From contig OZ025213.1 of NCBI GenBank assembly GCA_964019055.1, forward strand, positions 2,358,769 through 2,422,768: 64,000 bases of DNA, read 5' to 3'. The notes below the pieces were generated by a model, which worked only from the letters and a program-made list of their open reading frames with translations, was not told where the DNA came from and did no database searches. Source of the DNA: Anthopleura xanthogrammica (taxonomy: Eukaryota > Cnidaria > Anthozoa > Actiniaria > Actiniidae). Positions 31,401 to 55,916 of this stretch are shown here, one piece after another. Each line of letters opens with the position of its first letter. The first letter of the stretch is position 1. The position numbers and the translations under genes were made by a program.

Positions 31401-34003
31401 TCGATCAAAACCATGGGCTATAGTCCATGCTTTTTTATTGAAAACTATCTATTTTTTTTTTTCAAAAAATACACCTTGGTTATTGGGTGTCAGAAAGTGA
31501 AGGGATATAACCATTGAATTTGAAGGCATTCACGAGAGGGATAGGATGAAAAAATCTAAAAAAAAAAAAAGACCAAAATCGATCAAAACCATGGGCTATA
31601 GTCCATGCTTTTTTATCGAAAACTATTTATTTGTTTTTTGAAAAAATACACCTTGGTTATTGGGTGTCAGAAAGTGAAGCCATATAACCATGGAATTTGA
31701 AGGCATTCACGAGAGGAATTGAATGAAAAAATCTAAAAAAAAAAAAAAGACCAAAAACGATCAAAACCATGGGCTATAGTCCATGCTTTTTTATCGAAAA
31801 CTATCTATTTTTTTTCTGAAAAAATACACCTTGGTTATTGGGTGTCAGAAAGTGAAGGGATATAACCATGGAATTTGAAGGCATTCACGAGAGGAATTGG
31901 ATGAAAAAATTGAAAAAGAAAAAAAAAAGACCAAAATCGATCAAAACCATGGGCTATAGTCCATGCTTTTTTATCGAAAACTATGTATTTTTTTCCTAAA
32001 AAAATACACCTTGGTTATTGGGTGTCAGAAAGTGAAGGGATATAACCATGGAATGTGAAGGCATTCACGAGAGGAATTGGATGAAAAAATTGAAAAAAAA
32101 AAAAAAAGACCAAAAACGATCAAAACCATGGGCTATAGTCCATGCTTTTTTATCGAAAACTATCTATTTTTTTTCTGAAAAAATACACCTTGGTTATTGG
32201 GTGTCAGAAAGTGAAGGGATAAAACCATGGAATTTGAAGGCATTCACGAGAGGAATTGGATGAAAAAATTGAAAAAGAAAAAAAAAAGACCAAAATCGAT
32301 CAAAACCATTGGCTATAGTCCATGCTTTTTTATCAAAAACTAACTATTTTTTTTTTGAAGAAATACACCTTGGTTATTGGTTGTCAGAAAGTGAAGGGAT
32401 ATAACCATGGAATTTGAAGGCATTCACGAGAGGAATTGGATGAAAAAATCTAAAAAAAAAAAAAAGACCAAAAACGATCAAAACCATGGGCTATAGTCCA
32501 TGCTTTTTTATCAAAAACTATCTATTTTTTTTTTGAAAAAATACACCTTGGTTATTGGTTGTCAGAAAGTGAAGGGATATAACCATTGAATTTGAAGGCA
32601 TTCACGAGAGGAATTGGATGAAAAAATCTAAAAAAAAAAAAGACCAAAAACGATCAAAACCATGGGCTATAGTCCATGCTTTTTTATGGAAAACTATCTA
32701 TTTTTTTTTTGAAAAAATACACCTTGGTTATTGGGTGTCAGAAAATGAAGCCACATAACCACGGAATTTGGAGGCATTCACGAGAGGGATTGGATGAAAA
32801 AATCTATATAAAAAAAGACCAAAATCGATGAAAACCATGGGCTATAGTCCAAGGTTTTTTATCAAAAGCCATCTATTTTTTTAAAATAATACACCTTGGT
32901 TATTGGGTGTCAGAAAGTGAAGGGATATAACCATGGAATTTGAAGGCATTCACGAGAGGAATTGGATGAAAAAATTGAAAAAAAAAAAAAAGACCAAAAA
33001 CGATCAAAACCATGGGCTATAGTCCATGCTTTTTTATCGAAAACTATCTATTTTTTTTCTGAAAAAATACACCTTGGTTATTGGGTGTCAGAAAGTGAAG
33101 GGATATAACCATGGAATTTGAAGGCATTCACGAGAGGAATTGGATGAAAAAATTGAAAAAGAAAAAAAAAAGACCAAAATCGATCAAAACCATTGGCTAT
33201 AGTCCATGCTTTTTTATCAAAAACTATCTATTTTTTTTTTGAAAAAATACACCTTGGTTATTGGGTGTCAGAAAGTGAAGGGATATAACCATTGAATTTG
33301 AAGGCATTCACGAGAGGAATTGGATGAAAAAATCTAAAAAAAAAAAAAGACCAAAAACGATCAAAACCATGGGCTATAGTCCATGCTTTTTTATCGAAAA
33401 CTATCTATTTTTTTTTTGAAAAAATACACCTTGGTTATTGGGTGTCAGAAAATGAAGCCACATAACCACGGAATTTGGAGGCATTCACGAGAGGGATTGG
33501 ATGAAAAAATCTATATAAAAAAAGACCAAAATCGATGAAAACCATGGGCTATAGTCCAAGGTTTTTTATCAAAAGCCATCTATTTTTTTAAAATAATACA
33601 CCTTGGTTATTGGGTGCCAGAAAGTGAAAGGATATAACCATGGAATTTGAAGGCATTCATGAGAGGGATTGGATGAAAAAATCTAAAAAAAGAAAGACCA
33701 AAATCGATCAAAAATATGGGCTATAGTCCATGCTTTCTTTTCAAAAACCATCTATTTAAAAAAAAAATACACCTTGGTTATTGGGTGCCAGAAAGTGAAA
33801 GGATATAACCATGGAATATGAAGGCATTCACGAAAGGGATTGGATGAAAAAATCTAAAAAAAAAAAGACCAAAATCGATGAAAACCATGGGCTATAGTCC
33901 ATGCTTTCTTATCAAAAAACATCTATTTAAAAAAAAAATACACCTTGGTTATTGGGTGTCAGAAAATGAAACCATATAACCACGGAATTTGGAGGCATTC
34001 ATG
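25476..34003. repeat. satellite DNA, about 48 monomers of about 175 bp
   Basis: The monomer runs: cgatcaaaaccatgggctat, agtccatgcttttttatc, aaaactatctatttttttt, tacaccttggttattgggtg, tcagaaagtgaagggatata, accatggaatttgaaggcat, tcacgagaggaattgatg, then an A-rich tail with taaaaagaataaaat or aaaagacc variants. Successive ttggttattggg marks are 175-182 bp apart. Variant monomers recur in blocks (for example the rare form catcttgg near 26511, 27751, 28631 and 29337; and a 704-bp repeat between 32734 and 33438), so higher-order units and recent unequal exchange are visible. Right-hand monomers are more diverged. Small frames starting MEFEGIHERN are by-products. Confidence 0.97.
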
Positions 34004-34554
34004 ATATCCCTTCACTTCTTATGTTGGTTATTGGGGATGGTTATTGGTTGATTATCTTCTCTAGATAACTAAAAAATAACTATAATTGGGTTTTTGTAGG
34101 TATTTATTCTTCAATTGTAAATAATGAATGAATACTTGTCGTCGATATCTCCTGTTCCATGCATTCGGTCTTTTTGATTCAAACTCTTGTCACTGGAAAA
34201 AAATAAGGTTCTTTAGTGTTGCATCTGTATCACGCTAGCTATGTCCTGTCTGTCATCATAGGCGTTGGAATTGGGGATGCCGGGGTTGACCTGTTACCCC
34301 TACTTTTTGGATTTAAGCATATGTCGAGAAAACATAGCAAAACTTTGGGTCTATTTTGGGTTTGTTGACTGAAAATTGTGAGTACACTTAACTAGAGGTA
34401 AGGAGAATGTTTGCAGGGAGGTCCGCTTATGTCATGATCATTTTCCAAACGGTTCCGCCGTCCATGGTCATACACTTATTATAAATATTAATGATTAGGA
34501 ATACAAAAAAGACAATGAGTAATGAAAAAGCGAGTAAAAAAATACTTCCCCACT

Positions 34555-34965
34555 CCATGGTTTGAATATGAAATCCCCGCCCCACCCCAACCCATGGTTT
34601 GATAATGAAAGCCCCGCCCCAACCCAACCCATGGTTTGATAATGAAAGCCCCGCCCCAACCCAACCCATGGTTTGATAATGAAAGCCCCACCCCACTCCA
34701 ACCCATGGTTTGATAATGAAAGCCCCGCCCCACTCCAACCCATGGTTTGATAATGAAAGCCCCACCCCACTCCAACCCATGGTTTGATAATGAAAGCCCC
34801 GCCCCACCCCAACCCATGGTTTGATAATGAAAGCCCCGCCCCACCCCAACCCATGGTTTGATAATGAAAGCCCCGCCCCAACCTACTCCATGGTTTGATA
34901 ATGAAAGCCCCACCCCACTCCAACCCATGGTTTGATAATGAAAGCCCCGCCCCACCCCACTTTAG
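34555..34965. repeat. 37-bp minisatellite, about 11 copies
   Basis: Units of the type catggtttgataatgaaag followed by ccccgccccaccccaaccc. A 37-bp unit without stops on the - strand opens all three - frames, giving spurious GGAFIIKPW-type proteins. It begins about 45 bp beyond the gene B stop, so it may lie in that gene's 3' UTR. Confidence 0.93.
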
Positions 34966-35009
34966 GTTTGTTTGCTGATTTGCTCATTAGTGTGCTCTCA
35001 TATTTTACC

Positions 35010-49162
<14,153 letters not shown>

Positions 49163-49879
49163 TTTTACCCCTCAATATTCAACTTGGAATGATCGCAGTT
49201 GTGTTAATTCAAGTGAGAAAATAACTTCTTTCGTGTTGATTCAGCTGGTGAAAAATGTGACTAATATTACTTTTTCACGGGAATTAAATCATAATAAGAA
49301 TATTGATTTTCAACGTAAAACAGCTTTGTTGTTACAGCTTTTTAAAAGGAGTCTTGCGGTGAACTTTCATGAACAGCTTTCATTTATAATTACTATAAAT
49401 TCTGATTTATTAGTAAAAGTAGCCGACAAAACCATGACCAAATCCCATTTGCCTCAGTATTGTAAAGACAAGTATTTCTAAAGTTGAATCTAAAATTTCT
49501 TTATTTCTTTGTACGTGGGATCGTATACTATTTGAATTTAGCAAGGCTTCTTCCACGTTAATTTAATAGATCCAAGCTTTCGGACCAAATCGTTTCATTA
49601 TCAGGGAATGAATAACGAGATGTTCAATTAAAATCTATTAAATTAACGTGGAAGAAGCCTTGTTAAATCCAAATTTTTCTAAAGTTTTAAACAGTATGAT
49701 TAACAAATCTTAAATGATTTATTTAATATGAATTTATTTTGATTAAATAAATAATCAATGACAACCAGAATGTCGTTGCTATTTGCTTTTCCATCTTTCA
49801 GGAAAGTAGATTACTAAAAGCTCATTGATGCATCTCGAATTAAGTTGAATTACGGGGCTGAAATATTGGACCCATGACA
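49163..49879. other. upstream region of gene B
   Basis: Should hold the promoter. A pair of 42-bp inverted arms (49530-49571 and 49633-49674, aaggcttcttccacgttaat type) with a 61-bp loop lies about 370 bp upstream of the ATG. The loop has caagctttcggaccaaatcg, a word type common in Penelope-like element ends. No other gene is seen. Confidence 0.55.
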
Positions 49880-50530
49880 AGGGACGTCCATAGAAAATGA
49901 CTGATAAGGCCGGGACTTCCCTGGGACACGAGGAAAAGGCCTTCACTTCTCTGGGACACAAGACAGGGAACTACGATGGGACATGAGACAAGGGAACTCT
50001 CTGCATGATACACCGGACAAGGGACTTCCCTGTGTCAGAAGACAAGGAACTACGATGGGACATGAGACAAGGGAACTCCCTGGGACACCGGACAAGGGAC
50101 TTCCCTGAGACACAGGAATAGGAACTACGATGGGACATGAGACAAGGAAACTCCCTGGGACACCGGACAAGGGACTTCCCTGGGACACAAGAATAGAAAC
50201 TACGATGGGACATGAGACAAGGGAACTCTCTGATACACCGGACAAGGGACTTCCCTGAGACACAGGAATAGGAACTACGATGGGACATGAGACAAGGGAA
50301 CTCCCTGGTACACCGGACTAGGGACCTCACTGGTACACCGGACAAGGGACTTCCCTGGGAATCAAGAATAGGAACTACGATGGGACATGAGACAAGGGAA
50401 CTCCCTAGGACACGTGACAAGGGACGTCCATATATGGAAAATAACTGACACAAGGGAAAGGATTTTCCTGATACGAGAAAAGGCACTTCGCTGGGTCACT
50501 AGACAAGCCACAACTTCTCGCACAACAGAC
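49880..50530. repeat. 75-bp minisatellite
   Basis: About six to eight units built from gggacatgagacaagggaac, tccctgggacaccggacaag, ggacttccctgggacac and aggaactacgat. Because 75 is a multiple of three and lacks stops, - strand frames show a 25-residue repeat (GSPLSGVPG, SLVSCPIVV). There is no signal peptide, splice signal or neighbour to support coding. Confidence 0.9.
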
Positions 50531-51140
50531 CGGTGGCCAACCAACTGAGCCAAATGGGATGCTTTGTTGACAAGGCTTTTCCATAAAATGAGAGCGATCG
50601 AAATAACATTTTTCGATCGATCCCCTCTGTGACCGGTTTACTATATATTACACTTTCCAGGAATCGATCTTAATTTGGCCCCTCACTGGTTCCATAAATT
50701 ATAGTTAAATTATGGGAAATTCTGTTTGTCGAGTCACTGAGAAAGACCTTTAAAAGAATTACAAACTTGAACCTCTAAAATTAAATGTCAAATCCTGTGT
50801 TGAAACTGTTGTTTAGGTGCCACAACCTTGGAAAAATGAGATACAACTGTCTGTTGCTTCTGTGGGTGGAAACGTCATTGAACACGTGTCAAATGTGTAA
50901 TGTGTGGGTAATTTAAGTTTGCTGTGTGGGTGTGAACGTGGGTGTAGGTTTCGGTTTGTGATGTATTGTGTTTGTGAGTGTAGTTGAACGTTTAGTGAAT
51001 GGGTGTGGTTGCGAGTAAAGATGTTGTAAGTGTTGGTGTGTGATTATGGCTTAAAGTGTAGACGCATGTTTGGTGTGTCGTGTGGCTGAGAGTGTAATAG
51101 GTGATGGTGTGTGATTGTGGCTGTAGTCGTGTTTGGTGTG
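50531..51140. other. spacer, G/T-rich toward the right
   Basis: No gene. From about 50900 the + strand becomes rich in gtgtgtgg words and grades into the next minisatellite. Confidence 0.5.
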
Positions 51141-52755
51141 TCTTGTGGATGAAAGTCAGCAGCCGTGAGTTAAGTTGTTGGTAGGTGATGGTGTGTGATT
51201 GTGGCTGTTGTTGTGTTTGGTGTGTCTTGTGGCTGAGAGTAAAGTTGTTGGTAGGTGATAGTGTGTGATTGTGGCTGTAGTCGTGTTTGGTGTGTCTTGT
51301 GGATGACAGTCAGTAAAGTTGTTGGTAGGTGATGGTGTGTGGTTGTGGCTGTTGTTGTGTTGGGTGTGTCTTGTGGCTGAGAGTGAAGTTGTTGGTAGGT
51401 GATGGTGTGTGATTGTGGCTATTGTTGTGTTTGGTGTGGCAGTGTGATTGAGAGTAAAGTTGTTGGTAGGTGATGGTGTGTGATTGTGGCTGTTGTTGTG
51501 TTTGGTGTGTCTTGTGGCTGAGAGTAAAGTTGTTGGTAGGTGATGGTGTGTGATTGTGGCTATTGTTGTGTTTGGTATGGCAGTGTGATTGAGAGTAAAG
51601 GTGTTGGTAGGTGATGGTGTGTGATTGTGGCTGTTGTTGTGTTTGGTGTGTCTTGTGGCTGAGAGTAAAGTTGTTGGTAGGTGATGGTGTGTGATTGTGG
51701 CTGTTGTTGTGTTTGGTATGGCAGTGTGATTGAGAGTAAAGTTGTTGGTAGGTGATGGTGTGTGATTGTGGCTGTTGTTGTGTTGGGTGTGTCTTGTGGC
51801 TGAGAGTAAAGTTGTTGGTAGGTGATGGTGTGTGATTGTGGCTGTTTTTGTGTTTGGTGCGGCAGTGTGATTGAGAGTAAAGTTGTTGGTAGGTGATGGT
51901 GTGTGATTGTGGCTGTTTTTGTGTTTGGTGTGTCTTGTGGCTGAGAGTAAAGTTGTTGGTAGGTGATGGTGTGTGGTTGTGGCTATTGTTGTGTTGGGTG
52001 TGTCTTGTGGCTGAGAGTAAAGTTGTTGGTAGGTGATGGTGTGTGATTGTGGCTATTGTTGTGTTTGGTATGGCAGTGTGATTGAGAGTAAAGGTGTTGG
52101 TAGGTGATGGTGTGTGATTGTGGCTGTTGTTGTGTTTGGTGTGTCTTGTGGCTGAGAGTAAAGTTGTTGGTAGGTGATGGTGTGTGATTGTGGCTGTTGT
52201 TGTGTTTGGTATGGCAGTGTGATTGAGAGTAAAGTTGTTGGTAGGTGATGGTGTGTGATTGTGGCTGTTGTTGTGTTGGGTGTGTCTTGTGGCTGAGAGT
52301 AAAGTTGTTGGTAGGTGATGGTGTGTGATTGTGGCTGTTTTTGTGTTTGGTGTGGCAGTGTGATTGAGAGTAAAGTTGTTGGTAGGTGATGGTGTGTGAT
52401 TGTGGCTGTTTTTGTGTTTGGTGTGTCTTGTGGCTGAGAGTAAAGTTGTTGGTAGGTGATGGTGTGTGGTTGTGGCTATTGTTGTGTTGGGTGTGTCTTG
52501 TGGCTGAGAGTAAAGTTGTTGGTAGGTGATGGTGTGTGATTGTAGCTGTTGTTGTGTTTGGTGTGTCTTGTGGCTGAGAGTAAAGTTGTTGGTAGGTGAT
52601 GGTGTGTGATTGTGGCTATTGTTGTGTTGGGTGTGTCTTGTGGCTGAGAGTAAAGTTGTTGGTAGGTGATGGTGTGTGATTGTGGCTGTTGTTGTGTTTG
52701 GTGTGTCTTGTGGCTGAGAGTAAAGTTGTTGGTAGGTGATGGTGTGTGGACTGTG
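51140..52755. repeat. 70/71-bp G/T-strand minisatellite with higher-order unit
   Basis: About 23 monomers. Type a (70 bp) contains gttgttggtaggtgatggtg, tgtgattgtggctgttgttg and tgtcttgtggctgagagt; type b (71 bp) replaces the last part with ggcagtgtgattgagagt. Four a and three b monomers make a 493-bp block: 51601-52022 and 52094-52515 differ at one base as far as I can read. The + strand is almost free of C. With a 70-bp period every monomer is read in all three frames, and the - strand stays open for 545 codons. Confidence 0.95.
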
Positions 52756-53300
52756 TGGTTGTGGTTGTGATCGCTGAGGTGCCTGTTTGATACACTTTAT
52801 TGTGGTTGTGAGTGCGTTAATCGAATTTTTGTTGTGTGGTTTATGTGTTGATTGCAGGATGTCAGTGTTGGTGTGGTTGTAATATTTTAGTGGTGGGTAA
52901 GAAAGTATATAGTTGTAGGCTTGGTGTGTGTGTGTGCATGGTTTCAAGGTTATGGATAGGTGTTTGCATATGTTTGATTTGTGGCGAAGAGTGTTTATCA
53001 GTCAGTTGTAGGCTTGGTGTGTGAGTGTGGTTTCAAGGTTATGGATGTGTGTGTTGCATATGTTTGTTTTGTGGCGGAGAGTATTTATTAGTCAGTTGCA
53101 GGTTTCGGTTTGTAGGGTTGTGAGTACGTGTGAAAGTGAATGTGTTTATCCTCGAGCTTACCCTGGTGTGTTAGTAAAGATCGTGGTTGTAGGATGTGTG
53201 CGCAGTTATAAGGATAGGTGCGTGTTTGTGTTTGGGTGTGATTGTTGGTGTAGGGGGTGGTATCTCAGTAGTGGAGCATGGGTCTGAACTGTGGTTAGTT
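52756..53300. repeat. G/T-rich low-complexity tract
   Basis: Continuation of G/T-strand asymmetry, with a diverged duplicate of about 90 bp (gttgtaggcttggtgtgtg ... gtttatcagtcagttg, at 52911 and 53003). No gene. Confidence 0.6.
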
Positions 53301-55744
53301 TTGGGTTTCACAATGTTTCTGTAGTTTTGGCGAATTGCATGATTGGACTAGAAGATGTCATGCTACTGAGTCAAACTATCCTCGGGGTGTTCTCTTAATT
53401 CCTTGTAGATTTTGTTCCCTAATCACATACATCACGGGGCGTAATATGGTGGGCCTTGGCATGGGATTATTTGATTAAAGTATTAACATGCGAGCCGGAA
53501 TATTTTGGAACCTTAATGATCCCCTCCACGCCCTATCCTCGGTCAGTTATAGATTCAAGAGGGATGATTGATTCAGTACCCTTCTACCAATATTATCTAT
53601 GTACATATTGCTGTCTTAGTATATGTACATAACGGCTACATGCTATTCGTTTGATATTTACGAAAGTTAATTCGTGTGGCAGGGTTCGGAGTCACTGAGG
53701 GTGGTGGAGACTCGCGTCTCACCTTTGGAGTTGCAAATTTGATTCCTGGACTCAGCATCACATGTGAATTGAATGTGAATTATACTAGAATTTGGTACTT
53801 TTATACACTAATAAAAATAGGTAACCAGCGAAGGTTGAATTTACGGAAAAATGAACAATTAGGACCAAACCCTTGGATTTCTGAACCCAACCAACTCGTC
53901 AAATATCCGACCAAAATTCTTCACGTATGAGCGGCCGTAAAGGTAGCCAGACTGACAAAAAAAGTGCGACAAAACCTGTATAAAACGTCCACCATCGTTT
54001 AACATCCTAATGCCCGCTAAATACAGGTGATAGCATGTTTAAAGTTAATTTTCGACGATAAACGGAAGCCGATACTTGAGTACGTGAGGTAACGTGTGGA
54101 GTCTACGGAAATGAATTGTAGAATATTTTATCGGTAATGTAGTTTATCTCATAACTATTTTAACAAAAAAATCAATATTCATTTAAAAATGGGATATTAG
54201 GTTCTTTCTCTGCATTCAGCACGATTGAATGTTTGACTTTCTTTCGACGCGCGCAGATGTGACCAAAATGTTTCACTTTTTCACCTGGTCGCCTTTTTGT
54301 CTTCTGTATATCAATTTTAATTTTTTTTCTTTTTCTCTCTCCTACACTTGATTATATATATATCAATGATTTCTACGAACAAAACGTGACAGAATAGTCC
54401 TTTGTGAGAGAGTATCAGATATCCTCGGAGACAAAAGACAACGTTATAGAAGTTTATTTGAGGCGCGTCTCTTCGACGTACACTCTAGACTTCATGTCTC
54501 TCTTCTCCGAGAAAAAAGACACACTATTCTATATTTTGTTTTTGGTCAATATAACTTTATTTGCCAATGGTTAACATCATTACGATATACACATAGAAGT
54601 AAACATTGGAAAAGCATGTGCGAACTCAAACATTAGTTTCCTTATTCATATTTAAAGTCAGTCGGCTTCGAATGTCGTGCGAAGGGAAGAGAAAAGCCGT
54701 ATTTATTGATTTTTGCCGCTTAAATTCATGAATGGCGTTGGAAAATGAGTGTACTTCTCAGCTTAAATTGATCAGTGTAAATGAACAGGAAATATGCGAT
54801 AATTTGAGTCGGAAAGAGCCCTGGCTTTATTGAATGTGGCGTTATATATTGCCGCCCCATATGCTCTCGTACTAAGTATTCCACGCTTAACAATATCGTG
54901 GCTCATATTCCATAAGATATGATATATTAGTCAAGTCAATGAACTACTCAAAAGCCAGTCCATGGAATAGAAACAGGCTTAAGGCATGTGTACTGAGTAA
55001 TTAAACACTCGTCGTGTTTCGTTCAGTCGAGAATGACTTTGACAGCTGCGCGCTAGTAAACTCGGTGTATTGTTCACTTGATGTATATGACTTAGTATTA
55101 CTTTCACCCGGAACGAATGAACAAGTTGACTAAATATTATGGTCTGTAAACAGACTATTGTTGCTTCCACAGTGAAGTTATTTTACAAGGTCCTTTTTAG
55201 AAAACTATATAATAAAACAAAAGGATTGAAAAAGGGATTTCCGATTTGGAGTAAATTGGTTTGAAGAAGATGGTATCGAGTATATAATATATCCCCCGAG
55301 GCGTAGAGCCAAGATTGAAGATTGAACACATTATTATACTGTATGTATTTCATGAGATTTTTATCGCCTCGCTTATAAAACTGCAAACAAACTTCAATAT
55401 CTTGCTTGTTAAAATGCAAATTATTGTTGGCGCTTTTGTTTCGTCGAGAAACCAAGGATGTAACGGATAGGAGATACACCACACCACTCACTCACTCACA
55501 GTATCAAGCTTACTAATTAGTTAAAATGGCACATTAATGACAAGTTCACAATCGTTATTTGTCATTAAGACATTTTTGTTGTTATTTAAAAGCGAGAGAA
55601 TAAGGAGACGAGAGTGTGGGATAGTTCGGGGATTCGCGGCTTGTTTGCTGGCTGGCACGACGCCCCGAAGAGAAAAGACATTGGGGGAACTTGTAGAGTA
55701 ACTCTTTCATCAAGTAGTTTTTTGTGTTGTCTTTATTTTTTTAA
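53301..55744. other. no gene seen
   Basis: AT-rich sequence without exons that I can support. Loose complementarity between 54385-54410 and 54495-54540 is too weak to call an element. Confidence 0.5.
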
Positions 55745-55820
55745 AGAGGAGAAGAAAAAGAAGAACAAGAAGAAAAGGAAGGAGAACAAGAAGAAGAACA
55801 AAAAGTACAGGCCGAAGAAG

Positions 55821-55852
<32 letters not shown>

Positions 55853-55916
55853 GAAGAAGAAGAACCAGAAGAACAAGAAGAAAAAGAGAATAAAAAAAAT
55901 AAAAAAAATCTAAGAT
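55745..55916. repeat. purine-strand (GAA)n tract
   Basis: About 170 bp of GAA/AAG/AAC triplets, purine-only on the + strand for long runs, giving lysine-rich (+) and serine-rich (-) spurious frames. Confidence 0.93.

Noticed and set aside
26026..32263. Frames starting MEFEGIHERN in the satellite
   Set aside because: Each is one satellite monomer read through; length changes with poly(A) length.
25476..34003. Regular direct repeats considered as a CRISPR array
   Set aside because: The whole 175-bp unit is repeated, with no unique spacers, in eukaryotic sequence.
34427..34955. Three overlapping - strand frames with GGAFIIKPW / HYQTMGW / LSLSNHG repeats
   Set aside because: All three frames of one 37-bp minisatellite; not protein-coding evidence.
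49943..50486. - strand 25-residue repeat protein
   Set aside because: 75-bp minisatellite without stops; no start signal or neighbours supporting a gene.
51310..52947. 545-residue His/Thr/Gln/Asn-rich open frame on the - strand
   Set aside because: It is a read of the 70/71-bp minisatellite, open in all three frames; there is no signal, domain or splice context.
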